In this document: one piece after another, positions 10,701 through 16,731 of the stretch | How the letters are laid out: every line of letters begins with the position of its first letter | How positions within the stretch are numbered: the first letter of the stretch is position 1 | Source of the DNA: a virus | Length of the DNA stretch: 43,418 nucleotides | Virus record (IMG/VR): IMGVR_UViG_3300046787_000228 | Span: 1 to 43,418 of that record | Strand: one strand, 5' to 3' | Made by a program: the position numbers and the translations under genes | The notes under the pieces: model-generated | The model's input: only the letters and a program-made list of their open reading frames with translations | Told to the model about the DNA's origin: nothing | Databases searched by the model: none

Positions 10701-12815
10701 GATAACCTAGTCCAATTAGCCGAAAAAGCAAAAGCATTAGGTAAGCAAGTATCTACCCTGGAAGAATACGGAAAACTTGTCGAAGACCTGAAAATCCTTG
10801 AAGACGCTATTGCTGGAACAACCAACGGTCCTGCAGATGCAATGCTACAAAAGGCTGTCCGTGACCTATGGGCTCTATGGAGCCCAGTAGTAGGTGGCGG
10901 AAAGAACTCCGCAATCAACCTATCAGGACACAATGCTGACTGGATTAACCGAAACATTATGGAACTAGGTGTCGGTCAATACAAAGACATGATTAAGATC
11001 AACGACCTGACTGGCGAAACTACCTACACAAAGGTTAAAGACGCTTTCGGATTCCGTCGTGCAGCCAGTGCCAACGACCTATCACGCCAATGGACTGAAT
11101 GGGAGATCGACAACCCACTAGAAGCCGTTGTAGGACTAAACGCAGCCCTATACCGTGCCAACAAGGTGCCACTAGCAGCAGCAAACATTACTGACGCTTA
11201 CGGTGTCCCACTAGACACCTTTGCAAACGCTGCAGCAGCAAAGGCTGCAGGATATGTAAAAATCAAGTCCATCAAATACCCTGGACAAGGCAACGAACTA
11301 ATCCACTTCATGCCAACCGACTCTTACTACTACCCAGAGTTCATCGCACAAGAACTAGGAGACTTCTCTAAGTTCCTAACTGAGATTAAGAACATGCAAA
11401 GAACTGGTGTTCTCGAGCGTGGACTACTAGCAATCCAGCCACTACAGAACCTGGCAAAGCAGAACATGACCTTGCTGACCGCAAAGAACTGGGTTCAGAA
11501 CGAGGTTGGTGGATGGATTACCAACTATATAAAGGGTGTTCATAGTCCACTAACCATGCCACGTGCAGTAAAAATGCTCAAAACTGGCGGCGTAAAAATA
11601 GAAAAAGACGGTTACGACCTAACCCGAACTGAGGCTCTAGTAGCAGAATACATTGCAAAACAGCCAAAAAACAAGATCACAATCCGCCCAGAGAACGACC
11701 CAGTCAAGGGAACAAGCGTTCTAATTCGCCTAAAAGGTAAAGACATAGCCATAAGTTATGGAGATCTTTACCAACTCTTCAACAAGTTCGGCGGACACGT
11801 TCCACGTGCCCAGTCACGAGACCTAGACATGCTAGGTGAAATTGGTGACGGCATTAAGAAACTTAAGAAGGAAAACATTTGGGACAAAACCACTCGCAAA
11901 CTAGGTGATGCGGCCGGTGCCCGAGACGACCGTCTACGAGCAACCTTATTCATCGATATGATGATGAAGAGTAACTGGAAGTCTCTTGAAGACGGAGCCC
12001 GTTTCGCTATGAAAGAAGTGAACCGCGTGCACCCACAATTGCAAGGTCTAAGCACTTTCAACCAGAAATACACCCGCCAACTAACCCTATTCTACACCTG
12101 GCGAGCAAAAACTCTAGGCTGGATCCTAATGGACCTACTAGACAAGCCAGGAGCAATCCTAACTGGAGCAAAACTACAGTATGCAATGATGCAGTCACAG
12201 GGTGCAGGTCTAAGCCAGTTCGGTGACTTTGACCCAGCCGGACCAACCCCAAGTTACCTACAAGGCAACATGGACCCAACCTTCCGTGACCCAGTAACAG
12301 GTGAACTTCGCACATTCACCATCTCGAACCCTGTAACTGACCTTCTAGGAACTTCAGGATGGTTGTCAGGTCTGCGTTTTAACTCTTATGACTCGCCAGG
12401 AGTGCAAGCAGTGAACGTAACAATGAACACTTACAACAAGTTTGTAAACAGTTCTCAGCCACTGCTACTATCTTTGTTCGTAGACTCTAACGAGTTTAAA
12501 ACTCAGGGCGGAACAAAACTAATGTCTGGTGGAAGCATCACCAAAGACTTCATCCCGCTAACTGTAGAAGATGCACTATCTCGTATTGGTTGGGGACCAC
12601 AGCACACATTTGTTGCAAGCCTCTTCCCAGAGATTGCACTAAAAGCAGCCTGGGATGGAAAAAGCAAAGAGCAAGTAGACAAAGCCAAGTGGGATAACAT
12701 TATCAACTGGATAACGGGTTTACGGCTCAAAGATAGGCAAACCCTCGACATCCGCCAAAAAGGTGTATCAGAGGTCCTAGCCAAACTACAGGATCTTAAC
12801 CCAGCGGTTAAGTAA
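4767..12815 (+). CDS. Giant virion protein, 2,682 aa
   Basis: This one gene takes nearly a fifth of the genome. The N-terminus (about 1-80) is low complexity. It is followed by a Gly/hydrophobic segment (about 85-130) and the patch DIFLDPATYLTMGIGGA near residue 230, a pattern common in very large phage structural proteins. Most of the centre is charged helix. Near residue 2240 WVQNEVGGWITNYIKG, and near residue 2440 TLFYTWRAKTLGWILMDLL, match the kind of membrane-active C-terminal segments seen in large phage and polyvalent proteins. I found no lytic-transglycosylase or RNA-polymerase motif I could defend. It probably is an ejected internal protein. It has its own extended -10 promoter and a strong terminator just after its stop. 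Confidence 0.8.
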   Translation: MSDINYYTRPVAKTSNAAKPYIGSGNTAKYSIAASKYIGGPVNGDVMDYVQRYSRTGNSGQPSGRLDYTQQPNTGDDLLGKVAEGGLGAIGYVFRVFTGLGRGILNGAYSDLQHANNIDQALQDGFQAEDFGKIAAEAGVGILDHVWGNFKGLASSVIPDFQKMVDPIDNRKVLDSWTELLDSKDFRNSSVGKGPVGDWVNNKDPYLSTPLGDWTTQNTVGTALDIFLDPATYLTMGIGGAVRGLGRGVGAVSKFRQSGKAADFIATNPKNAPRPFYAPAEKVTGKKLRKRVGNQEPINTPNYTVANTNPALYILKEMGRGFKEAHGQAAARLAARTTVAGFRTRIVDDVASKLHGTDITEESVIEIGGRALDDVLKKQEDLLKAKGVEGPAKDRILEALRNDVKPVIDDLVKSDNINVLRANIGRQAVANLEEIAAQKGITIAEEAAVRVADQLAASFPARTQIFPKAQAASDREMADELNNLADTMHAQAKSGGDAFGEWDAFVARNKGNARILDQLREPTSQPIGFRARKYGKKDAEAAATTTQKKAKGAKGEAPKKTNYEQRFIAALQKEWQGKNPSPLWDAKNLENDWQNMLSVRGLTRADGHGGHHVASLDGEKLRQAGISPSLLAARIRYAALRLEGPSKMRYLLDELKNRGYNPLTAHAGVPRSLNMPTTKEAAAKAKAADNGEITVLRGLAYGHMKSAAGTITDLETRRILTKLGFPEENLDLLGVKAKTKISLDDISETISNARAQKFIKARRTIQEQIAKKQVDVVIGGKTVTLTAASVARMGDEKVMQIMEQALKSSKVRSELVSAKELEYATTSLEKVRADQMSSLVWLTSNGFDIHNIHAPLYTAITRTRDSIAGAISRPAFKKVFADDAGELIPRHIPGFMSHLYAASKHSSSLDGGLFAQKIDELLASRGEAPIGNIATLRGKAQILSRVALDSAWTEYITPGLLHTVEVRTASSVKPTGAKMSGRTLKKFEDELNGMAQAQYDRLINEMLTARLTTPGWEAGKIEISPSEFLANRKLPAGSRPIPKFVDGEIFPEAAAAAEKAVANTELRVDAEVLKWIQDLYRDGAQLPVYRRVNGKTTKLGPQDTVKSGDFVSSKDFGKYAADRTVGKVKNSIEDISTKLNTKLIGLNYDKAKSAALKKIAEREIQDLIPDSLKPEVLAKWIKREVGLSDSSPARVAAGINARFWHAHEMVPAEREVDIRLQGTIYARSTKTQKLGKDLLTSQRNTFSKVVTNIETAIRKEGVKYADAKWDGKMSLEGVLESGNPKLFVDWLKNKVVLSITDRAEWESAMTHISNMTKTVDGRRGYASYKELIDSYYPTKRSRLLPGDINPATGKPVPTEQQVLQVLDALGVTRAREMLDAATIANKTDVMKLLSDSRRKLKFQEIEAAKEMDYIRRVSMVNGDNVSAMVEALPSPEIYHEQWAAMFLGEIQRLEAEGLSELVPLAGIVGGTSFAKFFEKSAASILEEDSLGRLYRTDMPKEVFAQMQKDGLQPQRLAIKENFDKETLYTGWKTLIKNLQGMADNRGLVEGHPLRSAWMAETAVRVLRLRDYYLQARGIFSSNTINVTHGEHLLLGAGDLAKLSASEKRALSYAAYISEADVMEVLGIDNVANLFMKGAGESLPITSIVPAARLLIKAMDSLENGKWFTQIQIDAMEHEMVDLMGNNILHTNRGSGMGNLLVHDREQALKRIGTVVATLLHPTNARHLFDIHTANAAQAIQILKYKAGSVSEPVKENLRKLLDSDMSNSGANMDAVKKVQDEINKMLGINPLSAEAEALARMDISAWIAARIDPGSAIILKEAQKVSKLSDEGQAIADIQGMNGARVETQQDAGELLFHDLLAEKGLAVIDSGGSDELLFDATLHLTANRQEIMGKLRFADRIMGALFSSHRMENLRSFADAPEMAAKDLAVQFEHTALLTKQEWEPIIQSSGRNYLTEAFKIIQKMPEEDLIKATTALDNLVQLAEKAKALGKQVSTLEEYGKLVEDLKILEDAIAGTTNGPADAMLQKAVRDLWALWSPVVGGGKNSAINLSGHNADWINRNIMELGVGQYKDMIKINDLTGETTYTKVKDAFGFRRAASANDLSRQWTEWEIDNPLEAVVGLNAALYRANKVPLAAANITDAYGVPLDTFANAAAAKAAGYVKIKSIKYPGQGNELIHFMPTDSYYYPEFIAQELGDFSKFLTEIKNMQRTGVLERGLLAIQPLQNLAKQNMTLLTAKNWVQNEVGGWITNYIKGVHSPLTMPRAVKMLKTGGVKIEKDGYDLTRTEALVAEYIAKQPKNKITIRPENDPVKGTSVLIRLKGKDIAISYGDLYQLFNKFGGHVPRAQSRDLDMLGEIGDGIKKLKKENIWDKTTRKLGDAAGARDDRLRATLFIDMMMKSNWKSLEDGARFAMKEVNRVHPQLQGLSTFNQKYTRQLTLFYTWRAKTLGWILMDLLDKPGAILTGAKLQYAMMQSQGAGLSQFGDFDPAGPTPSYLQGNMDPTFRDPVTGELRTFTISNPVTDLLGTSGWLSGLRFNSYDSPGVQAVNVTMNTYNKFVNSSQPLLLSLFVDSNEFKTQGGTKLMSGGSITKDFIPLTVEDALSRIGWGPQHTFVASLFPEIALKAAWDGKSKEQVDKAKWDNIINWITGLRLKDRQTLDIRQKGVSEVLAKLQDLNPAVK

Positions 12816-12818
12816 ATA

Positions 12819-12856
12819 GAAAACCCGCCCCATGTCTTCCTACAGGGCGGGTTTTC
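12819..12856. terminator. Bidirectional intrinsic terminator
   Basis: GAAAACCCGCCC (12819-12830) pairs perfectly with 12845-12856 around a 14-base loop. There are A residues on one side and T residues on the other, so it can stop transcription from either direction. It lies between the convergent giant gene (+) and the lysine-rich protein gene (-), exactly where a two-way stop is needed. Confidence 0.92.
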
Positions 12857-12868
12857 CTTTAAATCAGG

Positions 12869-13108
12869 TTACATCCAAGTGTTGTCTAAGCCAGACTTAG
12901 GTCTAGAACCAAGCAATGATTTCTTCAAAGCAGACTTCTTGCGGTTCGACTCAATCTGTTTAATTTTTTCAGGAGTTACAGAAGGCATAGTGACAGGCTT
13001 CATCTTGCTAGAAGACTTAGACTTAAGCATAGGCATGCGAACAGGTTCGCTCTTCTTGTCCTTCTTAGGTGGCTTAGGTGTAGGCATAGGGATTGGTTTA
13101 CCAGGCAT
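12869..13108 (-). CDS. Lysine/proline/methionine-rich small protein, 79 aa
   Basis: I do not recognise this highly basic protein. Its first half is Pro/Met/Lys repeats (PMPTPKPPKKDKK and similar). The C-terminal SALKKSLLGSRPKSGLDNTW echoes segments in the neighbouring 119-residue protein. It is the last gene of the minus-strand block, next to the bidirectional terminator, and starts 3 bases after the upstream stop. A strongly basic, disordered protein beside the lysis genes could be a DNA-binding virion component. The plus-strand frame over the same bases is judged a shadow. Confidence 0.6.
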   Translation of the reverse strand: MPGKPIPMPTPKPPKKDKKSEPVRMPMLKSKSSSKMKPVTMPSVTPEKIKQIESNRKKSALKKSLLGSRPKSGLDNTWM

Positions 13109-13110
13109 AA

Positions 13111-13470
13111 TTATTTACCCATCTTCTTCTTAGCCATGCTAGGAGTATTCTGCATATCGCTAAAAGCCCTTTTCAAAGGAGATGATGCACTGCTCATGCC
13201 CATCTGCTTCTTAACCATACCAGAAGTGTTCCGCATGTCTCCAAGGGCCTTCTTTAGGGCGTTCTTCTTAACGTCTTTAGTAGATTTGTCTGAAGCCATT
13301 TTCTCGTATTGCATCTTCATCTTATCTTTAGCGTTCTGATTACCAGGTCGCATAGGCTTCACTGGCATAGTGCCAACATAAGAGTCGTTCTCATCCTTCT
13401 GCCCAGGCTTAAGGTAAGAGTCATTCTCGTCTTTCATCGGACGTGGATCACGAGGTTTCGATAGTGCCAT
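13111..13470 (-). CDS. Lysine-rich protein with internal repeats, 119 aa
   Basis: The protein contains KDENDSY twice (about residues 13-32). It also has a duplicated segment near the C-terminus, KKALGDMRNTSGMVKKQMG (about 72-90) and KRAFSDMQNTPSMAKKKMG (about 100-118). These repeats make the reading frame convincing although no family is recognised. It is rich in Lys and Met with no membrane segment. It shares a base with the upstream gene, indicating one message with the 125-residue protein and the holin candidate. A virion or DNA-associated role is possible but unproven. Confidence 0.65.
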   Translation of the reverse strand: MALSKPRDPRPMKDENDSYLKPGQKDENDSYVGTMPVKPMRPGNQNAKDKMKMQYEKMASDKSTKDVKKNALKKALGDMRNTSGMVKKQMGMSSASSPLKRAFSDMQNTPSMAKKKMGK

Positions 13471-13847
13471 TATTTATTCCTTAGGTTTTCTTTGACCTTC
13501 TTGAGTTTATCTTCAAGTTCTTGCTGGGCAGGACTGTTACCATTACTGTTTTCCCAGTCGTTGCTGATCTCATAAAATTTCTTTTTGAGTGCAGCACCCT
13601 TACGCTCAGGGGCATCGAGGTAAGGTTTTTCAGATGCTTTAGTAGCAATAGACACAACTCCAGCAGCAGCACTTAAACCTAGTGCACCCTTAGCCTTCTT
13701 AATTGACTTTCCAAATGCAGCCTTTTTCTTATCAGCAGCACTAGAGCGAGAAGGAGGGCGTCTCATACCCATGTCGGAGCCAGTGCCAGGTGAACGACCA
13801 CCAGCACCAACTGAACCGACACTCAGGCTATCTATGCTCTTAGGCAT
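13470..13847 (-). CDS. Basic protein with weakly hydrophobic centre, 125 aa
   Basis: The N-terminal 35 residues are Ser/Gly/Arg-rich and probably disordered. A Lys-rich stretch (about 40-55) precedes a short Ala/Gly/Val segment (GLSAAAGVVSIA, about 57-68) too short and mild to be a sure membrane span. The C-terminal 35 residues are a charged helix. I cannot assign a family. It is coupled by one-base overlaps to the holin candidate before it and the repeat protein after it. In composition it belongs with the other lysine-rich proteins of this block. Confidence 0.6.
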   Translation of the reverse strand: MPKSIDSLSVGSVGAGGRSPGTGSDMGMRRPPSRSSAADKKKAAFGKSIKKAKGALGLSAAAGVVSIATKASEKPYLDAPERKGAALKKKFYEISNDWENSNGNSPAQQELEDKLKKVKENLRNK

Positions 13848-14131
13848 TACTTATCCTTACGCTCTTCAAGTTTCTGGATAGTGTCCTGAGCGGCTTTAGC
13901 AACAGTTTCCTTACTTGCTTTGCCAGTAATACCAATGGCATAACCGACAGCACCAATAACACCAAGCATCAAAGTGCCCCAAGTGATCAAGATACCATCA
14001 AACCATTTACCAGTAATAATGGCACCCATAGTGCCTGAACCACCAATAATGTAGAGGAAAATACCCCAACCACGCCATAGAAGTTCAGTAAGAACCTCTA
14101 CAACCGCTGTAATACGCTCTTTAAACGACAT
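13847..14131 (-). CDS. Holin-like protein, two membrane segments, 94 aa
   Basis: Two hydrophobic stretches are visible, about residues 19-42 (GWGIFLYIIGG and on) and 46-70 (GILITWGTLMLGVIGAVGYA). They are followed by a charged, lysine-rich C-terminal helix. Small size, two membrane spans, a charged tail and direct overlap (11 bases) with the CHAP endolysin gene all fit a class II type holin that releases the endolysin through the cytoplasmic membrane. Holins are too diverse for naming by eye, and the 82-residue membrane protein at 15458 is an alternative or partner holin. Confidence 0.65.
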   Translation of the reverse strand: MSFKERITAVVEVLTELLWRGWGIFLYIIGGSGTMGAIITGKWFDGILITWGTLMLGVIGAVGYAIGITGKASKETVAKAAQDTIQKLEERKDK

Positions 14132-14783
14132 CTGGACCTACCTTAGGGTTAGCCTCGAGTTTAGCCACCAAAGCAGCCACAGCAGGGTCAAGGGCAGGTT
14201 TTGCTACCTCGACTGGAGTGATTACAGGTGGAGTGGTTACAGGGGCTACAGGAGCCGCTACAGGGGTGTATGCTGGACGACCAACACCAATGATGACTGA
14301 CATGTTACGCCACTGCTTCAAAACAGCACCGCCATTAGACAAGTCAGAACGACCAGTGTTACCTTCAATAGTTAGCACACGCTTACGCTTAGTATCAACC
14401 TTCACGACGATACCCGTGTGGTCTGGGCTGTGGTTGTGATCCCAGTCGAAGAACGCAATGTCACCAGGCTTAGCCTTAATAACTGGAAGCCAAGCCTTCT
14501 TCTTCTTAAACCAAGCAATACCCTTAGAGCACAGTGCGTAGCCCTTCTTAGACTGTGCACCGTTAATGGTCTTACCGTTACCAGAGTGGTTTAGGCAGTA
14601 AGAAACAAACATTGCACACCAAGCGGTCTGAACGCCATACCAAGCACCAAACAAGGTATGGTTACTGTTCTTAGGTTTCTCCGTATACTTCTGGTCAACG
14701 TAGAACTGGGCTACAGCAATAAGTGCTGCAGCAGTTCCAGGCTCAATACCCTTTTTAACAAGGATAGGATGAGGTGCAGACAT
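14121..14783 (-). CDS. CHAP-domain endolysin
   Basis: Residues about 12-155 form a CHAP amidase/endopeptidase domain. The nucleophile Cys lies in TAWCAMFVSYC, the His in PDHTGIVVKV, and the third polar residue in EGNT. The family cleaves peptidoglycan cross-links or amide bonds. After it comes a Pro/Val/Ala-rich linker and a short C-terminal tail without an obvious wall-binding repeat, which the neighbouring LysM protein could supply. I place the start at the ATG at 14783, since an AAGGG ribosome site lies 6 bases upstream and the longer version would need a GTG at 14807. It begins one base after the LysM gene stop and overlaps the holin gene. Confidence 0.85.
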   Translation of the reverse strand: MSAPHPILVKKGIEPGTAAALIAVAQFYVDQKYTEKPKNSNHTLFGAWYGVQTAWCAMFVSYCLNHSGNGKTINGAQSKKGYALCSKGIAWFKKKKAWLPVIKAKPGDIAFFDWDHNHSPDHTGIVVKVDTKRKRVLTIEGNTGRSDLSNGGAVLKQWRNMSVIIGVGRPAYTPVAAPVAPVTTPPVITPVEVAKPALDPAVAALVAKLEANPKVGPDVV

Positions 14784-14784
14784 G

Positions 14785-15456
14785 TTATCCCTTCGGAAGT
14801 TTGACACCAGTTCCGGTGTAGGTGCGGTTCACCTTGCCGTTAGTGCTGTTCAACTTCTTGATCTTCGCCCACCATGCGGAAGTGCTAGTTCCAGCAGGAA
14901 CAGTCTTCTCCGCAACCTGCCATAGACCGTCACCCTTCTTAGCACGGTAAACCGTAGGGGTTGGTGCAGGCTTTACTGGACGCTTACCAGGACCTGGAAC
15001 TGGGTCAGGCTTTCCTGGGCCCTTTGGGGTTAGACGGTCAGGGTTACGGCCAGCATTAGGAACTGGACCCTTACCTGACTTATCAATGCGATCAGGAGAA
15101 GAGTTAAATGGTCCAACCTTAGGGGTAGGCTTACCGCCACCAGTAGTGTTAGATCCACGCTCAACAGCATCCTTGCCATAAACAGGCTTACGAGGAGTTT
15201 GCTCAGGAGCAACCTTACCTACAGTAGGGCGAGGACCTAGGTTAGGCTTGCCACCACCAGTAGTGTTAGATCCACGCTCAACAGCATCTTTACCGTAACG
15301 TGCACTACGCTCAACACGGTCTTTAGTTACCTTGCCTGGAATGTTGAGGCCAGACTTAACCTTCTGACGGATGGCGTCAGCAATTGGACCACCAAGGGTC
15401 TTAGGAAGTGCCGGGGCAGCCTTTTTAGTTGGCGAGCCGCTTTCTGATGGACGCAT
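14785..15456 (-). CDS. LysM-type wall-binding protein with repeated linker, 223 aa
   Basis: The C-terminal 55 residues (YRAKKGDGLWQVAEKTV to the end) look like a LysM module, which binds N-acetylglucosamine in peptidoglycan. The first 165 residues are disordered, rich in Pro, Gly and Lys. They include the segment YGKDAVERGSNTTGGGKP twice, encoded by an exact 34-base direct repeat. No catalytic domain is visible, so it may be a wall-targeting partner of the adjacent CHAP endolysin or a virion wall-binding protein. A CAGGAG ribosome site precedes the ATG; the stop is one base from the endolysin start. Confidence 0.7.
   Translation of the reverse strand: MRPSESGSPTKKAAPALPKTLGGPIADAIRQKVKSGLNIPGKVTKDRVERSARYGKDAVERGSNTTGGGKPNLGPRPTVGKVAPEQTPRKPVYGKDAVERGSNTTGGGKPTPKVGPFNSSPDRIDKSGKGPVPNAGRNPDRLTPKGPGKPDPVPGPGKRPVKPAPTPTVYRAKKGDGLWQVAEKTVPAGTSTSAWWAKIKKLNSTNGKVNRTYTGTGVKLPKG
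15137..15287. repeat. Two exact 34-base direct repeats inside the LysM gene
   Basis: Bases 15137-15170 and 15254-15287 are identical and lie 117 bases apart in the same frame. They encode the duplicated linker of the LysM protein. Such repeats can expand or contract by recombination and may vary linker length between relatives. Confidence 0.9.
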
Positions 15457-15457
15457 T

Positions 15458-15706
15458 TTAAACTCCTGAAATAGATTTAATAACTAAAACAATTATAGAC
15501 CCAAGACCAGAACCCAAACCAGCATAAGCAATTTTTTCAATCCACTTCAATCTGTCAAGCCCAGACTCAACATGCCTGACCCTCTCAGGTAGCGTGGATA
15601 GGTGTTTCAACTCAGCCATCATGGTAATCTGATTCTCATTGATGTCCATCAATTTCTGATACATCATTGTGTTCGTAATACGAACGTGAGAGTTTTCTTC
15701 AGCCAT
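15458..15706 (-). CDS. XhlA-like membrane protein (holin/antiholin candidate), 82 aa
   Basis: The layout is that of XhlA-type haemolysin/holin helper proteins: a charged, heptad-patterned helix (about residues 15-58) followed by a single C-terminal membrane segment (AYAGLGSGLGSIIVLVI). XhlA-type proteins associate with the membrane and assist a holin. It stands first in the lysis cluster, upstream of the LysM, CHAP and two-span holin genes. A TGTGATAAACT element lies just upstream, with its -10 hexamer 6 bases from the ATG, suggesting a leaderless message. XhlA assignment is by architecture only. Confidence 0.6.
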   Translation of the reverse strand: MAEENSHVRITNTMMYQKLMDINENQITMMAELKHLSTLPERVRHVESGLDRLKWIEKIAYAGLGSGLGSIIVLVIKSISGV

Positions 15707-15712
15707 GAAGAA

Positions 15713-15723
15713 AGTTTATCACA
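15713..15723 (-). promoter_or_regulatory. TGTGATAAACT promoter element before the XhlA-like gene
   Basis: On the minus strand TGTGATAAACT overlaps the stop codon of the metallophosphoesterase gene. The TAAACT hexamer lies only 6 bases before the ATG at 15706, so transcription would start at the start codon itself. The same TGTGATANACT pattern precedes two other genes of this phage. Confidence 0.45.
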
Positions 15724-16672
15724 ACTTGGCTACGAATTCCTTGCCACGGAACACGGCTTTACCGTTATTAATCTGCACAAGGTCTGTAAAAAACTCCCCA
15801 GTCTTCTTGTAATGAATCACAGCGATACCCTGCTGCCAGTTCTCCCAATAAGTCTCAGGCGAACCATCAATCTTTGTAGAACCATTCACAGAAGGCACAG
15901 CACCGTCAACACGGCACAAACAACCAGGCGAAACTGCTACTGACTTGATTGGTCCGAGTCTGTCGAAGACTGTTTTGGACTGGAGTTCCTGTCGGTGAAC
16001 ATGACCGAAGATCGTTGAGATGTGCGGGTCAGCATTCGTGTAGGCTGCCGCAGTCGACCCATTAGAACGAACTTTGGTTCCATGGACTGCCCTGAGGTTG
16101 TTATTGAGCCAGTAGGCTCCGGCTGGGTAGGCATCAATGTATTCAACTTTCAACTCGTCTAGTCTCAAAAGGTATGGCAAAGACATTACAGGCAGTTCGT
16201 CTGTGTCTGCTCGTTTAAGTCCAAAAGCACTCGCGGCATTCGACACAATGAACTTCTCCATGCGTCGGTCATGGTTACCTTCGATAAGAACAATCTTTGC
16301 ATGTGCACCTGCAGCCGCACGCTGCTCTTGTAGGAACTTATATCCACGATCCAGGGCATGCTGAGTAGTGAAAGCGAACGCTGCCTCTTGCTCGAATCTG
16401 CCCTGTGCAGGGAGGTCAATGAAATCACCAAGGTTCACAACCTCATCAACTCGGTCATTCTTCGCTAACCACTCAGTGATCTGAAGTGCAACATTCATTG
16501 CTTTTTCATCATGGAAAGGATCTAGTTTTTTACCCAGTTGGCGATAGCCAATCTGTGGGTCTGGGAGTGCTACGGCTACCCGCCAACCACCACTCTTCGG
16601 ACGAGGATTCTTATTAAGATTTAGTTTGATTGGTTGTGCACGGTGAACTGGAGTCCAAGCAAGATCTTGCAT
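15719..16672 (-). CDS. Calcineurin-like metallophosphoesterase, 317 aa
   Basis: The ordered metal-binding motifs of the superfamily are visible: DPQIG near residue 35, GDFID near residue 82, GNHDRR near residue 133, a lone His in AVHGTKV near residue 195, and GHVHRQ near residue 220. The first motif has Gln where most members have His (DxQ for DxH). These enzymes hydrolyse phosphomono- or diesters using two metals; the phage substrate is unknown (nucleic acid, nucleotide or cell-wall phosphate). It lies between the fibre gene and the lysis cluster, with an AAAGGT ribosome site and a TGTGATAGACT promoter element upstream. Confidence 0.85.
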   Translation of the reverse strand: MQDLAWTPVHRAQPIKLNLNKNPRPKSGGWRVAVALPDPQIGYRQLGKKLDPFHDEKAMNVALQITEWLAKNDRVDEVVNLGDFIDLPAQGRFEQEAAFAFTTQHALDRGYKFLQEQRAAAGAHAKIVLIEGNHDRRMEKFIVSNAASAFGLKRADTDELPVMSLPYLLRLDELKVEYIDAYPAGAYWLNNNLRAVHGTKVRSNGSTAAAYTNADPHISTIFGHVHRQELQSKTVFDRLGPIKSVAVSPGCLCRVDGAVPSVNGSTKIDGSPETYWENWQQGIAVIHYKKTGEFFTDLVQINNGKAVFRGKEFVAKL

Positions 16673-16711
16673 ATGTGATACCTTTCAAGGTAAAAATTTT
16701 TTTCAAGATCG

Positions 16712-16722
16712 AGTCTATCACA
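16712..16722 (-). promoter_or_regulatory. TGTGATAGACT promoter element before the metallophosphoesterase
   Basis: On the minus strand TGTGATAGACT lies about 40 bases before the metallophosphoesterase start, in the short gap after the fibre gene. TAGACT would be the -10 hexamer. Transcription would then run through the metallophosphoesterase into the lysis genes. It matches the elements at 15713-15723 and 42022-42032 at ten of eleven positions. Confidence 0.5.
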
Positions 16723-16731
16723 AATGTTAGG

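Noticed and set aside
4767-12815. N4-type virion RNA polymerase in the giant protein
   Set aside because: Length made this worth checking, but I found none of the single-subunit polymerase motifs.
12879-13133. Plus-strand 84-residue hydrophobic frame opposite the lysine-rich gene
   Set aside because: It is the complement of Lys/Pro/Met-rich coding sequence, which always reads as hydrophobic; it would lie beyond the terminator.
14784-14807. GTG start extending the CHAP endolysin by 8 residues
   Set aside because: The ATG at 14783 has a properly spaced AAGGG, and the extension has no homology-like content.
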